From: Mycolicibacter heraklionensis
GTDB taxonomy: Bacteria > Actinomycetota > Actinomycetes > Mycobacteriales > Mycobacteriaceae
Assembly: GCF_001021505.1 (NCBI RefSeq)
Contig: NZ_LDPO01000021.1
Coordinates: 20,245-84,244, forward strand
Direction: 5' to 3'
DNA: 64,000 nt
Position 1 is the first letter of the stretch. The number at the start of each line of letters is the position of its first letter. Shown one piece after another: positions 50,677 to 58,849 of this stretch. Both the position numbers and the translations under genes were made by a program. The notes beneath the pieces were generated by a model that saw nothing but the letters and a program-made list of their open reading frames with translations, ran no database searches and had not been told where the DNA came from.

Positions 50677-51890
50677 CCCTGCGCGAGGCGGTGATCTGCG
50701 AACCGGTTCGGACCCCCATCGGCCGCTACGGCGGCATGTTCAAGTCGCTGACCGCCGTCGAACTCGGCGTCGCCGCACTGACCGGGCTGCTGGAGCGCAC
50801 CGGCCTGCCCGCCGATGCCATCGACGACGTGGTGCTGGGGCACTGCTATCCCAGCAGCGAAGCACCGGCGATCGGGCGGGTGGTCGCCCTGGACTCCGGC
50901 CTTCCGGTGACGGTGCCGGGCATGCAGGTCGACCGGCGGTGCGGATCGGGGTTGCAGGCGGTGATCCAGGCCTGCCTGCAGGTCGGCAGTGGCGCGCACG
51001 AAGTGGTGATCGCCGGCGGTGCCGAGAGCATGAGCAATGTGGCGTTCTACTCCACCGACATGCGCTGGGGCGCAGGCCGCGACGGAGTACGGGTGCACGA
51101 CGGCCTGGCACGCGGCCGGACCACTGCCGGTGGGCAATACCACCCGGTGCCCGGCGGCATGTTGGAGACCGCGGAGAACCTGCGCCGCCACTACCAGATC
51201 TCCCGCGCCGATCAGGACGAGCTTGCGGTCACCTCGCATCAGCGCGCGGTGGCGGCCCAGCGCAGCGGTGTGCTCGCCGACGAGATCGTCGGTGTCACCG
51301 TGTGCTCCCGCACCGGCGAGCAGCGGATCGACACCGACGAGCATCCCCGCGCCGACACCTCGGTGGAGTCGCTGGCCAAACTGAAACCGGTTCTGGGCAA
51401 AAGCGATCCCGACGCCACCGTCACCGCCGGCAACTCCAGCGGGCAGAACGACGCGGCCTCGATGTGCGTCGTGACCACCCGGGAGAAGGCGCAGCAACTG
51501 GGCCTGACTCCGCTGGTGCGGCTGGTCTCCTGGGGCCTGGCCGGAGTCAAGCCCGAAGTCATGGGCATCGGCCCGGTGCCGGCCACCGATATCGCCCTGG
51601 CCAAGGCCGGCCTCACGCTCGCCGACATCGACCTGATCGAGCTCAACGAGGCGTTTGCCGCTCAGGCGCTGGCGGTCATGGCGGAGTGGCGATTCGGTAC
51701 CGCGGACCGGGACCGGACCAACGTGCACGGTTCCGGAATCTCGCTGGGCCATCCGGTGGGCGCGACCGGCGGCCGGATGCTGGCGACGCTGGCGCGGGAG
51801 CTGAACCGTCGCCAGGAGCGCTACGGACTGGAAACCATGTGCATCGGGGGCGGCCAGGGTTTGGCCGCCGTGTTCGAGAGGGTGGCGTAA
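50673..51890 (+). CDS. Thiolase (acetyl-CoA acyltransferase)
   Basis: This 405-residue thiolase II enzyme has the acyl-accepting Cys in DRRCGSGLQAV (about residue 90), NEAFAAQALAVM (His/Asn region), GHPVGATGGRM and the second catalytic Cys in ETMCIGGGQGLA. It cleaves 3-oxoacyl-CoA to acetyl-CoA in degradation. Coupled to the SDR by a 4-bp overlap and followed without a gap by an acyl-CoA dehydrogenase. Confidence 0.95.
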   Translation: MTLREAVICEPVRTPIGRYGGMFKSLTAVELGVAALTGLLERTGLPADAIDDVVLGHCYPSSEAPAIGRVVALDSGLPVTVPGMQVDRRCGSGLQAVIQACLQVGSGAHEVVIAGGAESMSNVAFYSTDMRWGAGRDGVRVHDGLARGRTTAGGQYHPVPGGMLETAENLRRHYQISRADQDELAVTSHQRAVAAQRSGVLADEIVGVTVCSRTGEQRIDTDEHPRADTSVESLAKLKPVLGKSDPDATVTAGNSSGQNDAASMCVVTTREKAQQLGLTPLVRLVSWGLAGVKPEVMGIGPVPATDIALAKAGLTLADIDLIELNEAFAAQALAVMAEWRFGTADRDRTNVHGSGISLGHPVGATGGRMLATLARELNRRQERYGLETMCIGGGQGLAAVFERVA

Positions 51891-53084
51891 ATGACGAAGC
51901 TGTGCCAGACGTTGGGGCTGACCGAGAGCCAGACCGAGATCATCGCGGCGGTACGGGCATTCGTCGACAAAGAGGTCGTCCCGCACGCCGCCGAATTCGA
52001 ACGTGCCGACGCCTACCCGCAACAGATCGTTGACGGCATGCGGCAGTTGGGCCTGTTCGGCCTGATGATTCCGGAGGCCTACGGCGGGCTGGGCGAGTCC
52101 CTGCTCACCTACGCGTTGTGCGTCGAGGAGCTCGCGCGCGGCTGGATGAGCATCTCGGGGGTGATCAACACCCACTTCATCGTCGCCTACATGCTGCGCC
52201 AGCACGGCACCGACGAGCAGAAGCAGCGTTACCTGCCGGCGATGGCGACCGGCGATGTGCGCGGGGCGTTTTCGATGTCGGAACCCGAGCTGGGCTCCGA
52301 CGTCGCTGCCATCCGCACCCGGGCCACCCCCACCGGCGACGGTGACTACCTCATCAACGGCCAGAAGATGTGGCTGACCAACGGCGCCACCTCGAGCCTG
52401 GTGGCGGTGCTGGTCCACACCGACGAGGGAGCGGACACCCCGCACCGCAACATGACGGCGTTCCTGGTCGAAAAGCCCACCGGATTCGGTGAAGTCGTCC
52501 CGGGGCTGACCATCCCCGGCAAGCTCGACAAGCTCGGATACAAGGGCATCGACACCACCGAGATGATCTTCGACAACTATCGGGCCAGCGCCGCCGACAT
52601 CCTGGGCGGCACCACCGGCCGCGGCTTCTATCAGATGATGGACGGCATCGAGGTCGGCCGGGTCAACGTCGCGGCACGCGCCTGCGGGGTGGGCATCCGC
52701 GCTTTCGAGCTGGCAGCCCGATACGCCCAGCAGCGCAGCACCTTCGGCAAGCCGATCGCCGAGCACCAGGCCGTCGCGTTCGGGCTCGCCGAGATGGCGA
52801 CCAAGGTGGAGGCCGCACACCTGATGGTCGTCAACGCGGCTCGGTTGAAGGACTCCGGCGAACGCAACGACCTCGCGGCAGGTATGGCGAAATACCTGGC
52901 CAGCGAGTACTGCAACGAGGTCACCCAGCAGAGCTTCCGAATCCACGGCGGCTACGGCTACTCGAAGGAATACGAGATCGAGCGCCTGATGCGCGACGCG
53001 CCGTTCCTGTTGATCGGCGAGGGAACCAGCGAGATCCAGAAGCAGATCATCAGCAAGCGCCTGCTGGCCGACTACCGCATCTGA
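51891..53084 (+). CDS. Acyl-CoA dehydrogenase
   Basis: This 397-residue enzyme starts at the base after the thiolase stop. It has LGLFGLMIPEAYGGLG, the SMSEPELGSDVAAIRTRAT loop, KMWLTNGATSS and RIHGGYGYSKEYEIERLMRD...IGEGTSEIQKQIIS with the catalytic Glu. It differs from the divergent dehydrogenase, so two substrates or steps are served in this regulon. It ends 4 bp before the GntR gene. Confidence 0.95.
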   Translation: MTKLCQTLGLTESQTEIIAAVRAFVDKEVVPHAAEFERADAYPQQIVDGMRQLGLFGLMIPEAYGGLGESLLTYALCVEELARGWMSISGVINTHFIVAYMLRQHGTDEQKQRYLPAMATGDVRGAFSMSEPELGSDVAAIRTRATPTGDGDYLINGQKMWLTNGATSSLVAVLVHTDEGADTPHRNMTAFLVEKPTGFGEVVPGLTIPGKLDKLGYKGIDTTEMIFDNYRASAADILGGTTGRGFYQMMDGIEVGRVNVAARACGVGIRAFELAARYAQQRSTFGKPIAEHQAVAFGLAEMATKVEAAHLMVVNAARLKDSGERNDLAAGMAKYLASEYCNEVTQQSFRIHGGYGYSKEYEIERLMRDAPFLLIGEGTSEIQKQIISKRLLADYRI

Positions 53085-53088
53085 AATC

Positions 53089-53811
53089 ATGTCTGCCCCC
53101 GACTTCAGCACCCGGCCGCAGTTGTCGGAAGCCGTCGCGCGTTTCGTGCGCCAGCGGATCTTCGACGGCGGTTACGCCGCGGGGGAGTACGTCCGATTGG
53201 ACCAGCTGGCAACGGAATTGGGCATCAGCGTCACCCCGGTGCGGGAGGCATTGTTCGAGTTGCGTGCTGAAGGCCTGCTCGACCAGCAGCCGCACCGCGG
53301 GTTCGTCGTGTTGCCGGTGACCAAGCGTGATCTGGCCGATGTGGCCGAGGTCCAGGCGTTCGTGGGCGGCGAGCTGGCGGCACGGGCCGCCGCCGGCATC
53401 ACCGACGAGCAGTTGAGCGAGCTGAATGAGATTCAGTCCCGGCTGGAGCAGGCCTACGCCGGAGACGACGAAGAGCGGACCGTGCGGCTCAACCACGATT
53501 TCCACCGAGCGATCAATGTGGCCGCCGCCTCACCCAAGCTGGCCCAAATGATGTCGCAGATAACCCGGTACGCGCCCGAGGCCGTTTTCCCAGGGATCGC
53601 CGGGTGGCCGGAGCGGTCCATGCAGGATCATCGGCGAGTGCTCGCCGCGCTGGCGGCACACGATCAGGCGCTGGCCCGCACCGCGATGGCCGAGCACTTG
53701 GCGGCCGGCGTGATGCCGCTGATCGAGCATCTGACCGATCGCGGTGTGGTGAAGTGCCAAGACGACTGCGTGGCGCGGGCCGATCAGCGCCCGTCGGCGA
53801 CGGGGACGTGA
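53089..53811 (+). CDS. GntR-family (FCD) transcriptional regulator
   Basis: This 240-residue protein has a winged helix (LDQLATELGISVTPVREALFELRAEGLL, about residues 40-67, landmark SVTPVREAL) and a C-terminal FCD domain of helices with metal- or ligand-binding His residues (LNHDFHRAIN, MQDHRRVLAAL, AEHLAAGV). It closes the acyl-CoA operon and most likely acts on the palindrome at 49867-49885, responding to an acyl-CoA or carboxylate. Confidence 0.92.
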   Translation: MSAPDFSTRPQLSEAVARFVRQRIFDGGYAAGEYVRLDQLATELGISVTPVREALFELRAEGLLDQQPHRGFVVLPVTKRDLADVAEVQAFVGGELAARAAAGITDEQLSELNEIQSRLEQAYAGDDEERTVRLNHDFHRAINVAAASPKLAQMMSQITRYAPEAVFPGIAGWPERSMQDHRRVLAALAAHDQALARTAMAEHLAAGVMPLIEHLTDRGVVKCQDDCVARADQRPSATGT

Positions 53812-53825
53812 GACCGTATCAACCT

Positions 53826-54389
53826 ATGCAGAACCACACTTACCTGACTTACGAAGAGTTCGGGCGCAAGTTCTTCGAGGTCGCGGTCACCGAAGAACGA
53901 GTGGCAGCTGCGTTCGCGGTCCTGGCCGGCGACGAGTTCGAGATGCCCACCATGCGGCAGGGGCCGGGCGGCATCGCCAAGGTCACCGCGAAGGTGCGGG
54001 TCCAACAGCCCCGGGTGGCACGTGGCCTGGGCGACCTGCTGACGTTCGCGATCCACATTCCGTTGGAGATCGACCTGCTCATCGACCTGCGGCTGGACAA
54101 GCAACGGTTCACGGTGGCCGGCGACATCGCCCTGCGTGCCACCGCGCGCGCCGCCGAACCACTGCTGCTGATCATCGACGTGCCCAAACCGCGGTCCTCC
54201 GACATCACCGTCGAGGTGTCGTCGACGTCCATCCGTGGCGAGCTGCTGCGAATCTTCGCCGGCGTCGACGGGGAGATCCGCCGATTCATCGCGCACTACG
54301 TGGCAGCCGAGATCGACAGTCCGCAGTCCCAGCGTGCGCAGATCATCGACGTGGCCGAAAGCGTGGACGCCGCCTGGTCCGGAATCTGA
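53826..54389 (+). CDS. Conserved mycobacterial protein of unknown function
   Basis: From the ATG at 53826 there are 187 residues; the longer upstream frame overlaps the GntR gene and is rejected. The protein is soluble, alpha/beta: YLTYEEFGRKFFEVAVTEER, then TFAIHIPLEIDLLIDLRLDK and DIALRATARAAEPLLLIIDV. The central strands could form a lipid-binding fold such as START or SRPBCC, but no family is certain. It follows the regulator on the same strand by 14 bp. Confidence 0.75.
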   Translation: MQNHTYLTYEEFGRKFFEVAVTEERVAAAFAVLAGDEFEMPTMRQGPGGIAKVTAKVRVQQPRVARGLGDLLTFAIHIPLEIDLLIDLRLDKQRFTVAGDIALRATARAAEPLLLIIDVPKPRSSDITVEVSSTSIRGELLRIFAGVDGEIRRFIAHYVAAEIDSPQSQRAQIIDVAESVDAAWSGI

Positions 54390-54407
54390 CCGGCCCTGCC
54401 ACGGCCC

Positions 54408-54803
54408 CTACGGGTAGAGGATCGCGGGGATGGCCGGAATCGCCGGGATGGCGGGAATCGCCGGGATTGCCGGAATCGCGGGAACTGCCGGGACGGCGGG
54501 CGCAGACGGGGCCCGAGGTACCGCCGGAGCCGCCGGCGCCTGTTTGGCAGTGGGTTCGACCACCGGAGCAGCACTGGTGAGCGGGGCATCCGGCAGCGCA
54601 GTCGGGCCGGGTTCGGACTCGCTGCCGCCGCTGTCGGCCGGCGGGCTCGGCGCCAACGGCGCTGCGGGTGCCTCGGTGACTTCGCCGTAGGTGTCTTCCT
54701 CGGACTCGCTGTCGCAGCCGCCGCAGGCGGTCGCCACCGCACCCACGGCCAGTCCGACCACCACCACTGACAGGACTGACTTCCCGATACCGCGACCGCG
54801 CAT
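54408..54803 (-). CDS. Lipoprotein with Pro-Ala-Ile repeats
   Basis: This 131-residue protein has a charged N-terminus, a hydrophobic segment (VLSVVVVGLAVGAVAT) and a lipobox-like VATAC (Cys27), so it should be lipid-anchored outside the membrane. The rest has an acidic region and a Pro/Ala-rich region ending in seven PAI or PAV triplets and ILYP. The repeat is encoded by 9-bp DNA units at 54424-54495. No catalytic domain is seen; a wall-spanning linker is one possibility. Convergent with the gene before it. Confidence 0.8.
   Translation of the reverse strand: MRGRGIGKSVLSVVVVGLAVGAVATACGGCDSESEEDTYGEVTEAPAAPLAPSPPADSGGSESEPGPTALPDAPLTSAAPVVEPTAKQAPAAPAVPRAPSAPAVPAVPAIPAIPAIPAIPAIPAIPAILYP
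54424..54495 (-). repeat. 9-bp tandem repeats encoding Pro-Ala-Ile
   Basis: Eight near-identical 9-bp units of the form GCCGGGATN/GCGGGAATC in tandem encode the PAI tail of the lipoprotein. Such repeats can change copy number by slippage. Confidence 0.8.
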
Positions 54804-54971
54804 GGATTCTCCCCGTTGTTCCGTTGCCTCATGTCACCCTACGACGTGCGGGTGGATTCGGCGGACGAGCCGTCAACAACATCAGACCGGGCTGTCGGCC
54901 GTCGTAACGTCCGCAGATGCGGCACGGCCTGACCGGTGTTCCCTGTCAGGCCGCGCGAACTCTGGTTCGGC

Positions 54972-56861
54972 TCAGATCGTCTGATGGCGACCGAAGAACT
55001 TGTGATCTTCGCTGTAGCCGCCGTGGCCGCTGCCGATCTCCTTGTAGCTCTCCACGAACTCGATGCCCTTGATCCACTTCACCAGCTTGTAGCCGTGCTG
55101 CAGCTCGTTGCGCAGCCGCAGCGGCCGGCCGTGCATGTAGGGCAGTGGCTGGTCGTTCATGTTGTAGGCCAGCATCGACATGTGGTGCCACATCTGGTCG
55201 ACCGGGTGGGCGTTGTAGAAAATGCCGCCGGTGGCGCCTAGGCCCATCGAGTAGAAGATCGCCCACTTGGCCTGCGGCAGCGGTTTGACGATGTTCATGA
55301 TCGTCGACATCTGCACGCCGCCCCACTTGGCCACGCCGGACCAGGCCTGCACGCACATGTGCTGGGTGATCTGGTCGTGATACGGGAGGGCCTTGAGATC
55401 CTCCAGCGAGAACTCCATCGGGTTCTCGACCAGGCCGTAGACCTTCAGTCGCCAGTCCTTGAAGTCGTTTGCCTCGTACTCCTTGTACTCGACGGTCTCG
55501 GGCAGCCGGCCGTTGCGCCAGTGGAACGGTGAGATGTCGGCCTCGGTGAACGTCCCGGGCTTCGGGTCGAGCTTTTCCAACGCCCGCTGGAACGGCCCGA
55601 TCAGGGCGTATCCGATCTTTTGGACGACTCGCGGGTAGCGCAGGGTCAGCGGCGTGGCGGCGAGCCAGCCGACCGTACACACCACCGCCGCCGCGCAGAA
55701 GACGTAGAAGCCAACCGGGCTGTGGCATTCCGGCCCCGCCCCTTCAGCGCATCCGCGAGCGGCGAACATGTGGTTGAGATTGTCGAATGCGTCGGTCGCG
55801 AACACCATCGTGACGTGCACGAGAATGAACAGCAGGAAATAGACCAGCACCACGAAGTGCAGGGATCGAGCGATCTGCAGGTTCAGCCGCATGTGCTTGC
55901 TGATCAGCCCGAGCCGCTGTGACAGCGCCGGGGACATGCCCAGCGCGGTGATCAGCGCAGCGGGGGCAGCGATGAACACCGTGACGAAGTAGGAGATCAG
56001 CTGCAGCGCGTTGTAGTTGGTCCAGGTGTGGTCGTCCGGCCAGTCCAGCGATGCGTACTGGATCATCACCGAGGCCGCGTGCGGAATGACATCCCAGCTG
56101 GTCGGCACGATGCGGCGCCACTGACCGGTGGTGAACAGCAGGACATAGAACACAGCGCCGTTGAGCAGCCACAACACGCCGAGGCCCATGTGCCACCAGC
56201 GGGCCAGCCCGATCGAGTGTCGGAACCCTGGCAACCCGAACTGCGCCGGCAGCGCGACGGTGTCGGCGTTGGCCGTCCAGTACGGGTCATCCGGTACTGG
56301 CGGCCCCACCCGCAGCCATTCGTCCTTTCCCGGGGTGGAGTTGCGGCTGAAGTACAGCCGCGGGTGGTCGCAGAGAATCTGGATGCCCGCCCGGATGATG
56401 AAGATCATCATGAACAGGTTGAAGAAGTGCGTCCACCCGGCCCAGGCCGGCAGGCCCCCGGCGACTTCGGTGGACGGGCTGCTGCCCGGGTACTGGGCGA
56501 TGAAATCCTCGACGCCCGGCATGTGCCGAACGCCCTTGCCTATCGCGATCATCGCCACCAGCCCGACGAAGCCGATCGGAATCAGCCACAGCAGGTTGAA
56601 CCACTTGTCGCGACCGATACGTAGATGCGGAGCGACCGCTCGCCGGCTGAGGTCGAAACCACCACCGTAGGTCTCGACGTCGACGGTCTCGTTGTGGTTC
56701 TTGTGAATTTCTGCCCGGTAGCCCTGCTCCAGCTCCAGTTCGACGTCGACGACGTCAGCGGAGTAGCTGACCGGGTGAGTTGTCTCTTTAGTTGCTGGTG
56801 AGGTGGCCGGACCCCGCGGGTCGAGCTGCCCTTCAGCACCTTGTCCATCAATCGTGGTCAC
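54972..56861 (-). CDS. Cytochrome b561-type membrane domain fused to a molybdopterin oxidoreductase domain
   Basis: This 629-residue protein has a membrane half (about residues 80-400) with several helices and paired His, such as WTHFFNLFMMIFIIRAGI, GLARWWHMGLGVLWLL and ARSLHFVVLVYFLLFILVHV. That pattern suggests heme b. The C-terminal 190 residues are a sulfite-oxidase-like molybdopterin domain: FKDWRLKVYGLVENP, the ligand Cys in HMCVQAWSG (about Cys503), and QPLPYMHGRPLRLRNE. Electrons from an oxidised substrate could pass through heme b to the quinone pool, or the reverse. Most MoCo domains of this kind are separate from the cytochrome subunit. Confidence 0.88.
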   Translation of the reverse strand: MTTIDGQGAEGQLDPRGPATSPATKETTHPVSYSADVVDVELELEQGYRAEIHKNHNETVDVETYGGGFDLSRRAVAPHLRIGRDKWFNLLWLIPIGFVGLVAMIAIGKGVRHMPGVEDFIAQYPGSSPSTEVAGGLPAWAGWTHFFNLFMMIFIIRAGIQILCDHPRLYFSRNSTPGKDEWLRVGPPVPDDPYWTANADTVALPAQFGLPGFRHSIGLARWWHMGLGVLWLLNGAVFYVLLFTTGQWRRIVPTSWDVIPHAASVMIQYASLDWPDDHTWTNYNALQLISYFVTVFIAAPAALITALGMSPALSQRLGLISKHMRLNLQIARSLHFVVLVYFLLFILVHVTMVFATDAFDNLNHMFAARGCAEGAGPECHSPVGFYVFCAAAVVCTVGWLAATPLTLRYPRVVQKIGYALIGPFQRALEKLDPKPGTFTEADISPFHWRNGRLPETVEYKEYEANDFKDWRLKVYGLVENPMEFSLEDLKALPYHDQITQHMCVQAWSGVAKWGGVQMSTIMNIVKPLPQAKWAIFYSMGLGATGGIFYNAHPVDQMWHHMSMLAYNMNDQPLPYMHGRPLRLRNELQHGYKLVKWIKGIEFVESYKEIGSGHGGYSEDHKFFGRHQTI

Positions 56862-57337
56862 TTGTCGACGGTAGCGCGAAAAAGCTCGTGACCCGATACT
56901 CTGGCATCAGATACGCAGGCTTCTGACAGGAAACTCAGGTACCGCAGGTGCGGAATTCGACGGCGGCCGGGGTCCGCCGGGCTGCCGGAGCCGCTGTCTG
57001 GTTCGCCGACCCGCCCGATTGTGCCGTCGAGGCGATCCTTTCGGTGGGCAAACCGCGGTTTTCTGCTGAGCAAGACACGAGTGAACTCACGTGGATCTCG
57101 CGCTTTACAGATCGTTCATCTAGCGCGGTCATAATTCAGGGAAGAACGGGCGAAGTGCGTTTCGCCATCGCCATCAGATTGCAATCTGCACCGCGGGCAG
57201 TTGTAGCGCGACACAGCTAGCATGCGCAGTGGAGAAACTTGTGACCAGGCAGGGGTAGATGACGACCTATAGGGGACCGGCACCGCGCCGTAATCCGGCA
57301 GTGCTGTCAACGCTGCGGGCTGGGGTAGGGGCGCGCC
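56862..57337. other. Non-coding leader upstream of eccB5
   Basis: These 476 bp separate the divergent oxidoreductase and eccB5 and hold only short frames (for example 56948-57220) without protein-like character. The promoter of the ESX-5 operon should lie here, but no motif was identified with confidence. Confidence 0.5.
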
Positions 57338-58849
57338 GTGGCTGAGGAACAGCGGGGACCCGGTTACGGCCTTGGGCTGTCCACGCGTACCCAGATGACG
57401 GGGTACCAATTCCTGGCACGACGCACGGCGATGGCGTTGACCCGCTGGCAGGTTCGGATGGAAGTGGAGCCCGGCCGGCGCCAGTCGCTGGCCGTGGTGG
57501 CCTCGGTGTCCGCCGCGGCGGTCGTCTGCCTTGGTGCGCTGCTGTGGTCGTTTTTGAGTCCCTCGGGCCAGATGAACGAATCGCCGATCATTGCCGACCG
57601 TGATTCCGGTGCCCTCTATGTGCGGGTGGGCGACACCATATATCCGGCGCTGAATTTGGCCTCGGCGCGCCTGATCGCCGGCCGGGCCGACAACCCGCAC
57701 AAGGTGCGCTCCACTCAAATAGCCGAGCAGCCGCACGGCCCGCTCGTCGGAATTCCTGGCGCGCCGTCGGACATCTTGCCGACAACGCCCACGACGTCCT
57801 CGTGGCTGATCTGCGACACCGTCGCCAATGTTCAGGGCGTCGGTGCGCCGTCGCCGGTGACGGTGACGGTGATCGACGGTGCCCCGGAACTCAACTCCCG
57901 CCGCCGGGTGCTGGATGGGCCCGACGCGGTGGTGCTGCGCTACGGCAATGACTCCTGGGTGGTTCGCCAGGGGCGCCGCTCGCGCATCGACGCCGCCGAC
58001 CGGGCGGTGTTGCTGCCGCTGGGGCTGACCCCCGAGCAGGTCGACCACGCCCGGCCGATGAGCCAGGCGCTGTTCGACGCGTTGCCGGTGGGGCCGGAGC
58101 TGGCGGTGCCCTTTGTGCCCGACGCCGGTCATCCCCCGGCCTTCCCGAATGCCCCCGGCCCGGTCGGAATGGTGTTCACCACGCCGCAGTTGGCTGGGCC
58201 GCAACAGTATTCGGTGGTGCTGATGAACGGTGTGCAAACGGTGTCGTCGGTGGTGGCCCGGATTCTGCAGAACGCCGGAGCCACCGGAGGCGGCGCGCCG
58301 GCAGTGGTGACACCGCAGGATCTGGCGAAGATGCCGGTGGTCACCGGACTGGACCTGTCGGCTTACCCCGACGGACCGCTTCAGGTCGTCGACATGAAGG
58401 AGAACCCCTCCACATGCTGGTGGTGGGAGCGCTCCGCCGGTGACAGCCGGGCCCGGGTACAGGTGGTGTCGGGTCCCACGATTCCGGTGTCGCAGAAGCA
58501 GATGAACCGGGTGGTGTCCCTGGTGAAGACCAACGACACCACTGTGCCGGAGGCTGACCGGGTCTACTTCGGTTCGGGCTACGGCAATTTCGTCGCGGTG
58601 ACCGGCAACGACCCGGACGCCTCCACGCGGGAGTCGTTGTGGTGGATCTCGGCGTCGGGCGTGCGATTCGGGATCCCCGGCGATGACGAGCGCAAGGCGC
58701 TGGGCCTGGTCGGCGAACCGGCACTGGCGCCGTCGGTGGCGTTGCGCCTACTGGCGCACGGCCCGACCCTGTCCCGCCAGGATGCGCTGGTGCGTCACGA
58801 CACCCTGCCAACCGATATGAGCCCAGCAGAATTGGCGGTGCCCAGATGA
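57338..58849 (+). CDS. eccB5: ESX-5 type VII secretion protein EccB5
   Basis: This 503-residue protein closely follows the remembered EccB5 sequence (GYGLGLSTRTQMTGYQFLARRTAMALTRW given here as landmarks GLSTRTQ and TGYQFLARR). One transmembrane helix lies near residues 49-71 and a large periplasmic part has a likely disulfide (SWLICDT and PSTCWWWE). It is a core component of the ESX inner-membrane complex with EccC, EccD and EccE. GTG at 57338 is the start. It overlaps eccC5 by 4 bp. Confidence 0.93.
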   Translation: MAEEQRGPGYGLGLSTRTQMTGYQFLARRTAMALTRWQVRMEVEPGRRQSLAVVASVSAAAVVCLGALLWSFLSPSGQMNESPIIADRDSGALYVRVGDTIYPALNLASARLIAGRADNPHKVRSTQIAEQPHGPLVGIPGAPSDILPTTPTTSSWLICDTVANVQGVGAPSPVTVTVIDGAPELNSRRRVLDGPDAVVLRYGNDSWVVRQGRRSRIDAADRAVLLPLGLTPEQVDHARPMSQALFDALPVGPELAVPFVPDAGHPPAFPNAPGPVGMVFTTPQLAGPQQYSVVLMNGVQTVSSVVARILQNAGATGGGAPAVVTPQDLAKMPVVTGLDLSAYPDGPLQVVDMKENPSTCWWWERSAGDSRARVQVVSGPTIPVSQKQMNRVVSLVKTNDTTVPEADRVYFGSGYGNFVAVTGNDPDASTRESLWWISASGVRFGIPGDDERKALGLVGEPALAPSVALRLLAHGPTLSRQDALVRHDTLPTDMSPAELAVPR

